Of a DNA stretch of 64,000 bases, positions 17,252 through 27,890 are shown one piece after another. The position numbers were made by a program, and so were the translations under genes. Source of the stretch: Acidobacteriota bacterium (GTDB lineage: Bacteria; Acidobacteriota; Blastocatellia; UBA7656); NCBI GenBank assembly GCA_040754075.1, contig JBFMDH010000026.1:1-64000 (forward strand), in the 5' to 3' direction. The stretch's first letter is position 1; every line of letters starts with the position of its first letter. The notes under the pieces were generated by a model. The model did no database searches. It was not told the origin of the DNA and saw nothing but the letters and a program-made list of their open reading frames with translations.

Positions 17252-20200
17252 TTATTTACTGGCAGCCTTCGCGTGATATTCCTGCAAACTTTGCACCGTG
17301 AGTTTTTCTTCGCGCAGCGATTTGATTGCCGCGACCGTGGCAATCGCCCCGGTCATCGTCGTCACGCAGGGCACGCCGTATTGCATGGCGGCACGGCGAA
17401 TCGCGCGCTCATCGTAAAACGATATCCGCCCTAAAGGCGTGTTGATGATTAAGTGAATCTGTTTGCTCTTAATCATATCGGCAATATGCGGGCGACCTTC
17501 GTTGACTTTGTAAACGAAATCACAGGCGATGCCGGCGCTTTCAATCAACTTCTGGGTGCCGCGCGTGGCAACCAGCTTAAAGCCCAATTCCGTGAGTTCT
17601 TTTGCCAGTTCAATGGCATGGCGTTTGTCCTGGTCATTGACCGAAATGAAAATCGCGCCTTCGCGTGGCAACTTCATTCCCGCGCCCTGCTGCGCTTTCA
17701 AATACGCGCCGCCGAAATTTTCCGCAACCCCCATCACTTCGCCCGTCGAACGCATTTCGGGTCCTAGAATCGGGTCAACGCCGGGAAACTTCACAAACGG
17801 AAAGACCGGCGCTTTGATATAAAACCGCTCAACCGCCAGTTCATCCGGTAAATTGAACTCCGAGAGTTTACGCCCGGTCATGAGCTTCGCGGCAATCTTC
17901 GCAAGCGGCACCCCCGTCGCCTTCGAGACAAACGGCACGGTGCGCGAGGCTCGCGGATTGACTTCAAGCACATAAACTTTATCGTCGTGAATGGCGAATT
18001 GAATGTTCACCAGTCCGACAACTTTCAACGCTAATGCCAGTTCCCGCGTGTAGCGACGCATGGCATCGAGATGCTCGTCTTTTACGGCATACGGCGGCAG
18101 CACGCAACTTGAATCGCCCGAATGAATGCCCGCCTCTTCGATGTGTTGTTGAATACCGGCAATCACCACGCGCTCGCCGTCGCTCAAAGCGTCAACATCT
18201 ATCTCGCTGGCGTTTTCCAAAAACGAATCAATCAACACCGGATGTTCGGGCGAAGCTTCAACGGCGTGCGTCATGTAATTATCGAGACTGGTTTCATCAT
18301 AAACGATTTGCATGGCGCGACCGCCGAGCACATAGCTTGGACGCACCAGCACCGGATAACCAATCTCCGCCGCAACATCGCGCGCTTCATCAATCGACGT
18401 CGCGTAACCATTCGGCGGTTGCGGAATGTCGAGTTTTGCTAATAAATTGCCAAATAATTCGCGGTCTTCCGCAAGGTCAATGGATTCGGGCGAGGTGCCG
18501 ATGATCGGAACACCAGCCGCCAAGAGTCGCATTGAAAGATTCAGCGGTGTTTGTCCACCGAACTGCACAATCACCCCGTCGGGTTTTTCCGCGTCCACGA
18601 TTTCCATCACATCTTCAAAAGTCACCGGCTCGAAATACAACCGATCCGAAGTGTCGTAATCGGTCGAGACAGTCTCAGGGTTGCAGTTGACCATGATGCT
18701 CTCAAAGCCGTCTTCTTCCAGCGCAAACGAAGCATGACAACAGCAATAATCGAATTCGATGCCTTGCCCGATGCGATTCGGACCCGAACCGAGAATGATG
18801 ACTTTCTTGCGCGACGACACCATCGCTTCGTCCTCTTCTTCGTAGGTCGAATAGAGATAGGGCGTAAAAGACTCAAACTCCGCGCCGCAGGTGTCAACCC
18901 GTTTGAAGACCGGGCGAATGCCGAGTCGTATACGTTTGTTGCGCACATCGTTTTCGGTCGTCGGTTCGTCTTTGCTGGTCTTCAAAAGCGTAGCGAGTCG
19001 CTGGTCGGAAAAGCCCATGCGTTTAGCGGCAAGCAACTCTTCTTTTGAAATCGTGCCGAGTGATTTGGTCGCCAGTTCGCGTTCGGTTTCGATAATCTCG
19101 GAAAGGTTATCTAAAAACCAGCAGTCGATTTTCGTGAGTTCGTGAATTTCATCAATCGAAAAATTTCTGGTGAGCGCGTGCAATACGAAATACATTCGTT
19201 CAGCCGAGGGCACCACCAGACGACGACGCAACTCTGTATCATCAATGTCTTCGGGAACGCGGAAACCGCCGCGCACTTCGAGCGAACGCAAGCCTTTTTG
19301 AAAAGCTTCTTTGAAGGTGCGCCCGATTGCCATCGCTTCACCGACGGATTTCATCTGCACGCCAAGCGTTGGGTCGGACGCCGGGAATTTTTCAAACGCC
19401 CATTTCGGAATCTTCACCACACAATAATCAATCGTCGGCTCGAAACTCGCCGGCGTTTTGCGGGTGATGTCGTTGGGGATTTCATCAAGCGTATAACCGA
19501 CCGCGAGTTTTGCGGCAATCTTGGCAATCGGAAACCCTGTGGCTTTTGAAGCGAGCGCCGATGAACGCGACACGCGCGGGTTCATTTCGATGACAATCAT
19601 ATCGCCGTTTGCCGGGTTCAAAGCGAATTGAATATTCGAGCCGCCGGTTTCGACGCCGACTTTGCGAATGATTTTAAGCGCCGCATCACGCATCACCTGA
19701 TATTCGCGGTCGGTGAGTGTCTGTGCAGGCGCAACCGTAATCGAATCGCCTGTGTGGATGCCCATCGGGTCGAAATTTTCAATCGAACAGATGATGACGA
19801 CATTGTCCGCGAGGTCGCGCATCACTTCGAGTTCATACTCTTTCCAGCCGATGACTGATTGTTCAATCAAGGTTTCGTGCAAGGGTGACGCCGCCAAAGC
19901 GCGACTGACAATCTCTTCGTACTCTTCGGCGTTGTAAGCGATACCGCCGCCTGTACCACCAAGCGTAAATGACGGGCGAATGATGGCAGGGAAACCGACA
20001 AAGCTGATTAACTCGCGCGCTTCGTCTAATGATTTGACGTAGCCCGAACGCGGCATGGCAACGCCAATCTCTTCCATCGCTTTTTTGAAAAGCTGGCGGT
20101 CTTCGGCGATTTTGATGGCATCGAGTTTCGCGCCGATGAGTTCGACATTGAACTCTGCAAGCGTGCCGTTTTCGGCTAAGGCGACTGCAATGTTCAAAGC

Positions 20201-20482
20201 CGTTTGTCCGCCGACGGTCGGTAAAATCGCCTCAGGTCGCTCGCGTTCAATGCAGGCGCGCACCGCTTCGGGGGTGAGCGGTTCAACATAAGTTCTATCG
20301 GCAAGCTCAGGGTCGGTCATAATGGTCGCGGGATTCGAGTTGATTAACACGACCTCGAAGCCTTCGCTCTTGAGGGCTTTGCAAGCCTGGGTTCCCGAAT
20401 AATCGAATTCGCAAGCCTGACCAATGACGATAGGTCCTGAGCCGATGATTAAGATTTTTTTGATGTCTGTTCGTTTTGGCAT
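17252..20482 (-). CDS. carB: Carbamoyl-phosphate synthase large subunit
   Basis: A 1076-residue enzyme that makes carbamoyl phosphate from bicarbonate, ammonia and two ATP for pyrimidine and arginine synthesis. The two homologous halves are seen from their starts, [20 protein letters not shown] and [19 protein letters not shown], each followed by an ATP-grasp domain. The C-terminal allosteric MGS-like domain (about 935-1070) carries [13 protein letters not shown]. Length and motifs are those of the full-length family. The glutaminase subunit gene carA is not adjacent. It begins 3 bp after the stop of the zinc-ribbon protein gene, so the two are probably co-transcribed. Confidence 0.98.
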   Translation of the reverse strand: MPKRTDIKKILIIGSGPIVIGQACEFDYSGTQACKALKSEGFEVVLINSNPATIMTDPELADRTYVEPLTPEAVRACIERERPEAILPTVGGQTALNIAVALAENGTLAEFNVELIGAKLDAIKIAEDRQLFKKAMEEIGVAMPRSGYVKSLDEARELISFVGFPAIIRPSFTLGGTGGGIAYNAEEYEEIVSRALAASPLHETLIEQSVIGWKEYELEVMRDLADNVVIICSIENFDPMGIHTGDSITVAPAQTLTDREYQVMRDAALKIIRKVGVETGGSNIQFALNPANGDMIVIEMNPRVSRSSALASKATGFPIAKIAAKLAVGYTLDEIPNDITRKTPASFEPTIDYCVVKIPKWAFEKFPASDPTLGVQMKSVGEAMAIGRTFKEAFQKGLRSLEVRGGFRVPEDIDDTELRRRLVVPSAERMYFVLHALTRNFSIDEIHELTKIDCWFLDNLSEIIETERELATKSLGTISKEELLAAKRMGFSDQRLATLLKTSKDEPTTENDVRNKRIRLGIRPVFKRVDTCGAEFESFTPYLYSTYEEEDEAMVSSRKKVIILGSGPNRIGQGIEFDYCCCHASFALEEDGFESIMVNCNPETVSTDYDTSDRLYFEPVTFEDVMEIVDAEKPDGVIVQFGGQTPLNLSMRLLAAGVPIIGTSPESIDLAEDRELFGNLLAKLDIPQPPNGYATSIDEARDVAAEIGYPVLVRPSYVLGGRAMQIVYDETSLDNYMTHAVEASPEHPVLIDSFLENASEIDVDALSDGERVVIAGIQQHIEEAGIHSGDSSCVLPPYAVKDEHLDAMRRYTRELALALKVVGLVNIQFAIHDDKVYVLEVNPRASRTVPFVSKATGVPLAKIAAKLMTGRKLSEFNLPDELAVERFYIKAPVFPFVKFPGVDPILGPEMRSTGEVMGVAENFGGAYLKAQQGAGMKLPREGAIFISVNDQDKRHAIELAKELTELGFKLVATRGTQKLIESAGIACDFVYKVNEGRPHIADMIKSKQIHLIINTPLGRISFYDERAIRRAAMQYGVPCVTTMTGAIATVAAIKSLREEKLTVQSLQEYHAKAASK

Positions 20483-20485
20483 TCT

Positions 20486-21040
20486 TTAATTGGAAATTTT
20501 TTGAGGGATAGGAACTTTTTCTTCGAGTTGTCGGGTTGTCTGTTCGGTGACGCTCGCCGCTTCTTTAGGTAAATCGGTATTTAAATTTTTCACCACCATC
20601 ACCGTTGACGGTTCGGGCAATGCGGCTGGCTCGCGCCTGGTTTTCGGCAGCGCGTCTTGCGGATTATCAAATCCCAAAGCTTGCAGTTCGCTGCTCGTAT
20701 TGTTCCACTTCGCAAGCCCCAATAGCATCCAGACGATGCCGAAAATAAATAGCGAAGCAAACACGCTGTTGAATATGATCATGAACAGATTGACCGGCGT
20801 ATCAAGAAGCGCCGCGATGCCAAGTTTGCTTGCGCCAATCACGCCGAGCGCAAAACCGATGGCGGCATTGCGACGACCGCGAAAATAATTTTTAAGCAAA
20901 CGCACCAAGCGTTCATCGATTTTCGCGGGCGCGTCGAACTTGCCAGTTAAAGCATCAGAGACGATTCCTAAATTGGTTCCGCAACGGGTGCAGAATTTTA
21001 ATTCATCCTGATTTTGCGAACCGCAGCTTGGGCAGTACAT
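20486..21040 (-). CDS. Zinc-ribbon membrane protein of unknown function
   Basis: A 184-residue protein with an N-terminal zinc ribbon (C3, C6, C17, C20 in YCPSCG and KFCTRCG) followed by two hydrophobic segments (about 58-80 and 84-110) and a polar tail. Such zinc-ribbon plus membrane proteins are common in Acidobacteriota and lack a defined role. It is only 3 bp upstream of carB, which may be incidental. Confidence 0.75.
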   Translation of the reverse strand: MYCPSCGSQNQDELKFCTRCGTNLGIVSDALTGKFDAPAKIDERLVRLLKNYFRGRRNAAIGFALGVIGASKLGIAALLDTPVNLFMIIFNSVFASLFIFGIVWMLLGLAKWNNTSSELQALGFDNPQDALPKTRREPAALPEPSTVMVVKNLNTDLPKEAASVTEQTTRQLEEKVPIPQKISN

Positions 21041-21380
21041 AGTTTAATACCTCTGATGAAGGTACGCTTTTGTTTCGGCAGAAAGTTCTAAGAGATGAGT
21101 GAAATGTCAGCCGTGCCGACAGTTCATATTACAGGTTAGGCGTGAGCCTTTCAACGTAAGGCGAGAATTGATAAAAGCGCGATGGGCATTGAAAAGCTAA
21201 ACGTAAAATTCAAAAGCTCATTGGTAAATGTTTAAAATTTATTCCCGGATTGAGCGGATGAGGCGGATTGGTTGAGATTGTCCCGATCCGTCCAATCCGC
21301 TTCATCCGAGAATAATTTTTCACTTTGGCAAAAGCGCGATTTTATTTTTCAAGCATAGTTGAATTGAAAACATCGCCGGT
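21041..21380. other. Intergenic stretch with a 9-mer inverted repeat
   Basis: No gene is supported in this 340-bp stretch. It holds the inverted repeat at 21246-21310 and otherwise AT-rich sequence. A promoter for the zinc-ribbon/carB pair should lie close to 21041-21130, but no convincing hexamers were seen. Confidence 0.6.
21246..21310. repeat. Inverted repeat built of 9-nt units
   Basis: Three 9-nt units starting CGGAT (21246-21272) face three units ending in ATCCG (21285-21310). CGGATTGG and CCAATCCG are exact complements, and the flanks continue with mismatches, so a long imperfect hairpin with a loop of about 12 nt can form. It lies about 70 bp after the uxaC stop codon. Confidence 0.75.
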
Positions 21381-22808
21381 TCAATCAAACTTGTAGGCGC
21401 GTTTCGCCAGACGATAAGCCAGGTCGTGAATCAGGTCTTCGGCATCGCTCATATCAATGATGCCGCGCGCGATGAGTCCCGCAAGCCAGTTGGCATCCAC
21501 ACGTCGCGCTAAATCGTGACGCGCCGGAATCGACGGAAAGGCGCGCGTGTCATCATTGAATCCGACGGTGTTATAAAGCCCTGCGGTTTCCATTACATAA
21601 TCTTTATAACGACGCATGCCGTTTAAGCTATCGAAAAACCACCACGGAGGACCGAGTTTCACCGCCGGGTAATGCCCGGCAAGCGGCGCAAGTTCACGCC
21701 CATAAGTTGATTCATCAAGCGTGAACAGAATCAGTGTGAGCCGCCGATCATTGCCGTATTTATTCAACAGCGGCAATAAACTTCGCGTGTATTCGACAGG
21801 GATGGGAATATCCGCGCCTTTGTCCGCGCCGAAGCGTTCAAAGATTGACGGATTGTGATTGCGATATGAACCCGGATGAAATTGCATCACCAGACCATCT
21901 TCGATGCTCATACGGGCATTCTCAATCAGCATATGACCGGTAAAGCATCTGGCATCTTCATCGGTTGCTTCATCTTTCAATGCGCGCGCTAAAATCGCAT
22001 CGGCTTGCGCTTCGCTGAGTTCACAGGTGAAAGGCGTAAGCGCCGCGTGGTCGGTCGAGGTCGCGCCAAGCGATTTAAAGTAAGCCCGGCGTGCTTCAAG
22101 GGCTTGAATCAAAGCGCGAACACCGGTGATTTCTTTTCCACAGAGTTCGCCAAGCGCGCGCATATTTGCAAGCCAATCGGGGCGATCAATGTTGATGACG
22201 CCATCGGGACGAAAGGTCGGAACGATGCGTCCGCGCCACCCCGAGGCGCGAATCGCCTGATGATGTTCCAACGCATCGGTTGCGGCATCGGTAGTCGCCA
22301 GGACTTCGATATTGAATCGCTCAAACAAACGGCGCGGGCGAAATTCGGGTTTTGCGAGTTGCGCGCTGATGTGGTCATAAATTGCCTGCGCCGATGCGCC
22401 CGTGAGTTTTTCTTCAATGCCGAAAACATCTCTCAGTTCATGGGTAAGCCACATGCCTGTCGGCGTGCCGCGAAACAGAAAAAAATTGTCGGCAAAAATC
22501 TGCCAGATGCGGCGATGGTCGGTTTCAACGGCGCTGCCATCAACTGTGGGAATGCCCAACTGTTCAAGGGTGTAGCCTTGCGAATAGAGCATTCGGAAAA
22601 CGTAGTGGTCGGGAATCAAAAGCAGCGCCGTCGGGCTGCCGAAATCATAATCGGGATCGGCAAACATTTGCGGGTCAACGTGACCATGCGGACAGATGAG
22701 CGGCGCATCAGCAACCTGGATGTATAACGATTGAGCAATCTCTTTTTGTCGCGGGTCACCATCGAAATAGCGATCCGACGGCAAAAAGGCTTTTGCACTT
22801 TTGACCAT
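21381..22808 (-). CDS. uxaC: Glucuronate/galacturonate isomerase
   Basis: A 475-residue uronate isomerase that converts D-glucuronate to D-fructuronate or D-galacturonate to D-tagaturonate in the cytosol. The metal-binding start CPHGHVDP (H41, H43) and the later PTFRPDG, TGHMLIENARM, HPGSYRNHN and WWFFDSLNGM blocks are typical. ATG 22808 (GAGGT upstream) is preferred over the longer frame to 22898. It is the last gene of the minus-strand uronate region. The next steps (UxaB/UxuB and UxaA/UxuA) are not in the window. Confidence 0.96.
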   Translation of the reverse strand: MVKSAKAFLPSDRYFDGDPRQKEIAQSLYIQVADAPLICPHGHVDPQMFADPDYDFGSPTALLLIPDHYVFRMLYSQGYTLEQLGIPTVDGSAVETDHRRIWQIFADNFFLFRGTPTGMWLTHELRDVFGIEEKLTGASAQAIYDHISAQLAKPEFRPRRLFERFNIEVLATTDAATDALEHHQAIRASGWRGRIVPTFRPDGVINIDRPDWLANMRALGELCGKEITGVRALIQALEARRAYFKSLGATSTDHAALTPFTCELSEAQADAILARALKDEATDEDARCFTGHMLIENARMSIEDGLVMQFHPGSYRNHNPSIFERFGADKGADIPIPVEYTRSLLPLLNKYGNDRRLTLILFTLDESTYGRELAPLAGHYPAVKLGPPWWFFDSLNGMRRYKDYVMETAGLYNTVGFNDDTRAFPSIPARHDLARRVDANWLAGLIARGIIDMSDAEDLIHDLAYRLAKRAYKFD

Positions 22809-22869
22809 TAACTTAACCTCACTAAAAAAATGATTACTCACTGGGCAAATTATGATGACGAACCTTGCG

Positions 22870-23790
22870 TCATTTATGAGAACGCGCAGGCTCGGCAAGC
22901 GTCGTCTCTGGCGGATAGGACAGCGATGACAAAGTGATCTGTGGCGGAAGCGGTTTATCCATACTCCAGGCTGTGGCGATTAATTCGACTGCTGGCCCGC
23001 CGGTGGATGGAATGATAACGGTTGCCGCCAGCTCACCTTCGCGTACCAGTTTTTGACCAACATGCACTACCCCATCGCATCCTGTCACCGGAATTTTGGC
23101 AATCTCCGGTTGACCCAGGTACGCGGCAACCGATTGTAATGCTTTTAACGCGCCGATTGCCATCGCATCATTTTGACAGCCAATCAGGTCGATTTGCGAA
23201 TTGCCTAACAGAGCGATGCGTAACCAACTGCTGATCACCCGTTCCGCATCCTGAGTAGACCAGTTGCCATCAAGTGTTCCCGCCAGTTCGATTTTCGTTC
23301 CTTGAATAACTTCTCGCAGCCCCTCGATACGCCCTTGCGCGGATGGGTTGGTGGCTTCGCCCTGCACGTAAAGGAGGTGCCCGCCATCCGGCAACAGCGC
23401 ACAAAATTGTCGCCCCTGTATATGACCGATTTCACGTTGATCGGGACTGACCAGACAGGTCGGAAGGTGACGATAGGCTTGCCGAAAATTTTCAAAATCG
23501 TCAATCTGCCGATTTAAACATATCCAACCGATACCGGCGCGTAAAACATCGTGCGCCACCCGATGGAGCGCGCCAACCCGCACCGGCATGATGAGAAGCG
23601 CCGCCGGGCGGCTGAAAGCGTCGCGATGCAAACATCCGTAAATTTGTTTGATTTGTTCGGTAATTTTGTCATTGGCAAAATAGATTTCTAATTTGATTCC
23701 CAACCGATTAGCTGTTGCCAGCGCGTCTTCGCACACCGCCTTCTGATACTCGTTTGCCTCGTTGGCAAGACAGAGCGCTAAGGTCTTCAT
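22870..23790 (-). CDS. Periplasmic-binding-protein-like sugar sensor without signal peptide
   Basis: A 306-residue protein with the two-lobed type 1 periplasmic binding fold (MKTLALCLANEANEYQKAV; DQREIGHIQGRQFCALLP; LIGCQNDAMAIGALKAL; VTGCDGVVHVGQKLV). It has no signal peptide, lipobox or N-terminal HTH, unlike transport binding proteins and LacI regulators. It may be a cytosolic ligand sensor or a decayed regulator. It lies 61 bp upstream of uxaC in the same direction. No ABC permease or ATPase gene is near. Confidence 0.7.
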   Translation of the reverse strand: MKTLALCLANEANEYQKAVCEDALATANRLGIKLEIYFANDKITEQIKQIYGCLHRDAFSRPAALLIMPVRVGALHRVAHDVLRAGIGWICLNRQIDDFENFRQAYRHLPTCLVSPDQREIGHIQGRQFCALLPDGGHLLYVQGEATNPSAQGRIEGLREVIQGTKIELAGTLDGNWSTQDAERVISSWLRIALLGNSQIDLIGCQNDAMAIGALKALQSVAAYLGQPEIAKIPVTGCDGVVHVGQKLVREGELAATVIIPSTGGPAVELIATAWSMDKPLPPQITLSSLSYPPETTLAEPARSHK

Positions 23791-23994
23791 ATTTACGTTA
23801 CCCCCGCTTCGTAAAAATTCACCTTACTGTATTGTTGATTTTCTGCCGCTCGGCGCGCTCTCAGGAAATGCTACAAGCTGCGGCATTCGCGCATATCATC
23901 TGCTTTGATGTCACGGAAATCAATACTTAATGGATTAATCCGCTGATAATCGACCCTCTATGGGTGATGAACCGATTGTCGTTCAATGAATTTT

Positions 23995-25029
23995 TCATTC
24001 GTCCGCTGTAAGTTTAACCGGTTGTCCGGTGCGCGACGATTGATAGATGGCTTCAATCAACTCGACGCTGCGGCGCGCCTGTCGTCCATCGCATAAAGGC
24101 ATCCCGTTCGTGGCAATGGCGCGCAAGAAATCTTCGATAATCATTCGATGCCCGCGTGTATTTGAAATGGTTGGCGACGTTGAGCGTTCATCTTCTGCGG
24201 AATTATTTTCTCTCATCAATTCCGCAATCGGTGTGCGCAGATTAGCCGAACGAATGCCCTGATTTTCTAAAATAACCGTGCCTTGTGAACCGGTGATTTC
24301 AAGTCGCCGGGCAAAGCCGGGATAGGCAGCCGTGGTAGCTTCCAGAGTGCCAATCGCGCCATTTGCAAACTGCAAAGTTGCAACCACGGTGTCTTCGACC
24401 TCAATGTCATGGATTGCGGTAATCGCTCTTGCGGAAACTTCGCTGACCGCCCCCATCAACCATAAAAGCAAATCGACGCTATGAATGCCCTGATTCATGA
24501 GCGCCCCGCCGCCATCCATCGCCCAGGTGCCGCGCCAGTGTGAATCGCCGTAATATTCGGGCGGGCGAAACCATTTCACCTGAGCCGTTGAGAGAAAAAG
24601 TTTTCCGAATTTTCCCGCATCAATCCATTCTTTGAGTTTCACAATATCAGTCGCGACGCGATCTTGAAAAAAGACGCCGAGTTTCACCTTTGCTTTTTCA
24701 CACGCGGCGATTAAGGCGTCAGTCTGTTCAGTCGTAATCGCGATAGGTTTTTCAATCAGCAGGTGCAAGCCGCGCCCGGCTGCCGCGATGCCTTGTTCGG
24801 CATGAAGACCGGATGGCGAGCCAATCAACACCACATCCATCGGTTGGTGATTGAGAAAGCGGTCGAGATTTTCGTAAGCCGCCGCGTCAAAAGTTTCCGC
24901 CAACTGTTTGACCTTTTCGCGATTTTGCCCGCAGAAGGCGACAATTTTTGCGCCATCGATTTCCGCAGCGGCGCGCGCGTGGGTGTTGCTGATATTGCCG
25001 CCGCCAAGAATTCCCAGATGAAAGGTCAT
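23995..25029 (-). CDS. Gfo/Idh/MocA family oxidoreductase (cytosolic)
   Basis: A 344-residue NAD(P)-dependent sugar dehydrogenase. The Rossmann start LGILGGGNIS, the EKP motif (E93-K94-P95) and NQGIHSVDLLLWLMG with the conserved histidine are intact. It has no export signal, so it acts in the cytosol, unlike the Tat-exported paralogue at 26305-27669. The gene is in the uronate region and separated from the DUF6807 gene by a strong inverted repeat. The substrate is not predictable. Confidence 0.88.
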   Translation of the reverse strand: MTFHLGILGGGNISNTHARAAAEIDGAKIVAFCGQNREKVKQLAETFDAAAYENLDRFLNHQPMDVVLIGSPSGLHAEQGIAAAGRGLHLLIEKPIAITTEQTDALIAACEKAKVKLGVFFQDRVATDIVKLKEWIDAGKFGKLFLSTAQVKWFRPPEYYGDSHWRGTWAMDGGGALMNQGIHSVDLLLWLMGAVSEVSARAITAIHDIEVEDTVVATLQFANGAIGTLEATTAAYPGFARRLEITGSQGTVILENQGIRSANLRTPIAELMRENNSAEDERSTSPTISNTRGHRMIIEDFLRAIATNGMPLCDGRQARRSVELIEAIYQSSRTGQPVKLTADE

Positions 25030-25065
25030 GCCACGTTCCTAAAAATTAATTTCATCAATTCAAGG

Positions 25066-25172
25066 AGAGAGTACGGAACAAACGGAAATAACGGAATAGA
25101 CGGAAACTGCGAAAAGTATTGTTGATTGGGTTGATACCCTGCATTTGATTTTCCGTTTGTTCCGTACTCTCT
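25066..25172. repeat. 23-bp perfect inverted repeat with 9-nt units
   Basis: Arm 25066-25088 and arm 25150-25172 are exact reverse complements over 23 bp, with a 61-nt loop. The left arm runs on into 9-nt units of the type ACGGAAAYA (25073-25108). It lies between the DUF6807 gene and the cytosolic Gfo/Idh gene. Closely related sequence recurs at 56126-56160 and 60989-61077. Confidence 0.9.
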
Positions 25173-25211
25173 ATTCCTTCAAACTGTATTCAATGAAGGC
25201 TAAATCTATCG

Positions 25212-26285
25212 TTACTTCATTTCACTGGTGAAGCGTTGGTACTGGGATTCCAATTCATCAGCGGTCGCCTTGCCCGACAAAATTAAAATGCGATGCCTGA
25301 ACGTTGTTGACTGTTTCGGTTCGAGGGTGAAGTTCAATTTCTCTTTGCCATTGCTGAAGACTTGTTGCCCCAGCGGGTTGGCGGCAAACAGTCCATAACC
25401 GCGCGCGTGCCAATAAGTCGGAAAGCCCGCATTTTTCGGGTGGTCGAGAATGGCAAGCGTGATGGCTTCTTGTTCAATCGTGCCCGTAAGCATTGTCCAT
25501 CTGCCGCGCGTTCCCCACACACTGTCACCGGTTTTGCCTTCGCTGCTTTGATAGCGACCGCTGACGCCCGCGTTATCGAGTTTGGCAACCGTTGTCGCTT
25601 TGCCGCTCGCGTCGGTGAAAACTTCGGGCTTGTCCGATGGTTGCTCTAACTGGCGGGCGACACGTATACCTAAGACGCCTTCTTTGTTATCGGCGAAAAT
25701 GACGCGCTCGTTTAAAGCCGTAAGCTTAGTGATGCGGTCGATGGTGCGCGCATTTTCACTGGCATGAAAAATGAACGTGGTGTTTTCGCGCAGCAAAATT
25801 TTGCCACTGGATGTGAGCCATTCCATTTCGACTTCGAGTTCGCCGCGCCGGTTGCCGCTTTTTACGCGCTTGATTTTGGTGTGACGAATGCTGCCGTATT
25901 TCTGGCGTTCTTCGGCTTTGATGGCATCCGAGTTGTTCCAGAAATCGAGCTTGTTGACATCGCCGTAATTGAACCACAAACCGACGTGATGCGGGTGGTC
26001 GACGCGCTCGCCCGCCCGTGGTTCAAGCGGAAAACCGCGCGTCACCAAATTGCCTTGAGCGGTTTTTAACGGATAAAGCACAGGTTTTTTAATGGTGTCA
26101 GTCCAGATGTACGAAGTGAATAATTTGCCATCAACGGTTACATCCACACGACGATGGGCTTCATTCACTACGACGCGCACCATTGCTTTCGACGATGTGC
26201 TTTGCGCAAATATTGGCAGACCCCCGATGACCATGACGCAGAGAAAAACAAGCAAACGCGCGCCAACGCTTTGCTGCCTGAACAT
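25212..26285 (-). CDS. DUF6807 (PmoA-family) exported protein
   Basis: A 357-residue exported protein with signal peptide RLLVFLCVMVIGGLPIFAQS. The motif VDHPHHVGLWFNYGDVN and later FPTYWHARGYGLFAANP are typical of DUF6807, often annotated PmoA-like though unrelated to methane oxidation function here. The family recurs beside Gfo/Idh and TIM-barrel genes in polysaccharide regions. ATG 26285 is chosen for an AAGGAGG ribosome binding site and because the signal peptide starts there. The 19-bp gap to the upstream Tat-exported Gfo/Idh gene suggests one operon. The function is unknown. Confidence 0.85.
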   Translation of the reverse strand: MFRQQSVGARLLVFLCVMVIGGLPIFAQSTSSKAMVRVVVNEAHRRVDVTVDGKLFTSYIWTDTIKKPVLYPLKTAQGNLVTRGFPLEPRAGERVDHPHHVGLWFNYGDVNKLDFWNNSDAIKAEERQKYGSIRHTKIKRVKSGNRRGELEVEMEWLTSSGKILLRENTTFIFHASENARTIDRITKLTALNERVIFADNKEGVLGIRVARQLEQPSDKPEVFTDASGKATTVAKLDNAGVSGRYQSSEGKTGDSVWGTRGRWTMLTGTIEQEAITLAILDHPKNAGFPTYWHARGYGLFAANPLGQQVFSNGKEKLNFTLEPKQSTTFRHRILILSGKATADELESQYQRFTSEMK

Positions 26286-26304
26286 GGAATTCCTCCTTGG
26301 TGCA

Positions 26305-27669
26305 TTAGCCAATGACAATGTCTTGTTTGGCATCATTGAAGGTCACGCGCTTGCCGGTTTGCAAAGCGGCGATGGTCATACAAAGCGCCACCGAATGATT
26401 GTATGCCGCGTGAATATCGGCATTCGGGGTTTTGCGCGACCGCACACATTCCATCCAGTTACGCATGTGTGCAAGCGTAGAGCTATCGACGCCGGTGCTT
26501 GCCGCGGTTTCGGCTTTGGCGGTCTCTTCGGTAAGCGACATTTCCGGCAGTAAAAACGGCTGCATTCCCATCGCTTTGGCATAATTTTCTCTGAGTCCGC
26601 CTTGCGGGCCAATCTTGTTGGTGTCGAGGTTGAGGCTGCCGCCATTTGAATAATAAATTTCTTTGACATCGCCTGCGCTATTGGTCTGCCGCGATGAATA
26701 GACCACCTGAAATCCTTTGCCGCCGCGCGCCGCATCGCCGTAATCGAAAACTGCGGTCATGGTATCGAAATTCTTGCGCCCATCGCGCCACAGATAAATG
26801 CCGCCGTTGGCAACTACACTCGTCGGATGATTGTAGCCGGTAAACCAATGCACCGTGTCAATCTGATGAACCATCCATTGATCGGGTATGCCAGATGAAT
26901 AGGGCCAGAACAATCGGAATTCGAGATATTTTCTCGCATCGAATGGTTCGTATGGACGATTGATGAGAAAACGTTTCCAGTCGGTGTCCTGCTCTTTAAG
27001 TTGCGGCACGAGACTGGGTCTTCGCCAGCGCCCCGGTTGATTCACGTTCCAGGTCATCTCCGCCATCACAATGTCGCCGAATTTGCCCGATTTAATGAAA
27101 TCGTAAGCCCGCATATAGCTTGGCGTCGAACGCCTCTGGGTGCCGACCTGAACGATTTGTTTTGAGGCTTTCACCAGTTTCAGGGCATTGCGCGCGTCGG
27201 TCATGGTGTTGGCGAAAGGCTTTTCGACATAAACATCTTTGCCGGCGCGCACCCCTTCCATGCAATGCACCGCGTGTTGAAAATCGGCAGTCGCGATGAT
27301 GACCGCATCAATGTTTTTCATTGCATAGAGTTCATCAGTGTTGCGCGCCTTTGCCAGTTGTTCGCCGCCGACCGGAACCTTTAATTTGTCAGCCTGCCTG
27401 GTCACGAAAGCCGCGCTCTCTTCGAGCCGTTTATTCCAGATGTCACAAACCGCCGCGGGTTCAAAATTCAACTCGCGCGAGAGTTGTAAAAAAGCTGGAA
27501 TCAAGGCATCGCGGGCGCGGTCGCCGGGACCGACGAAAGCCACGCGCACGCGGTCATTGGCTCCGAGAATCCTTGCATAACTTGCAGCCGTCGAACTGAA
27601 AGCCAGACCGGCAGCCCCGACAATCGAAGTCTTCATAAACTCCCGACGATGCTGATTTTTTGTTGCCAT
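26305..27669 (-). CDS. Tat-exported Gfo/Idh/MocA oxidoreductase
   Basis: A 454-residue oxidoreductase exported folded, with cofactor, through the Tat pathway. The signal holds R8-R9 in HRREFMKTS followed by AAGLAFSSTAA. The nucleotide-binding start is VRVAFVGPGDRARD, and the catalytic motif is YVEKPFANT. The C-terminal part has the insertion common in Bacteroidetes/Acidobacteria secreted members (DQWMVHQIDTVHWFTGYNHP). A GGGAGGAG ribosome binding site lies before ATG 27669. Periplasmic members are linked to oxidation of glycosides at C3 before cleavage by partner lyases; that link is an inference here. Confidence 0.9.
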   Translation of the reverse strand: MATKNQHRREFMKTSIVGAAGLAFSSTAASYARILGANDRVRVAFVGPGDRARDALIPAFLQLSRELNFEPAAVCDIWNKRLEESAAFVTRQADKLKVPVGGEQLAKARNTDELYAMKNIDAVIIATADFQHAVHCMEGVRAGKDVYVEKPFANTMTDARNALKLVKASKQIVQVGTQRRSTPSYMRAYDFIKSGKFGDIVMAEMTWNVNQPGRWRRPSLVPQLKEQDTDWKRFLINRPYEPFDARKYLEFRLFWPYSSGIPDQWMVHQIDTVHWFTGYNHPTSVVANGGIYLWRDGRKNFDTMTAVFDYGDAARGGKGFQVVYSSRQTNSAGDVKEIYYSNGGSLNLDTNKIGPQGGLRENYAKAMGMQPFLLPEMSLTEETAKAETAASTGVDSSTLAHMRNWMECVRSRKTPNADIHAAYNHSVALCMTIAALQTGKRVTFNDAKQDIVIG

Positions 27670-27890
27670 AAACTCCTCCCTTTCTCACAGGCGTTTTCGG
27701 TTGCCCGTTTTAAACCAACCATAAAAACCTGCCTCGTTAAAATTTCAGGTCACAGATTCCACTGAAAAAAACTGAACACCAACTCGGTGAATGAATCGCA
27801 TATCCGATGAATATGGAACGCCACTTTGACTGTTGCTTATTTTTGACTCGCAAAAAACTGTAATTGAATGTAAGACCAACTCGCGCCGTT

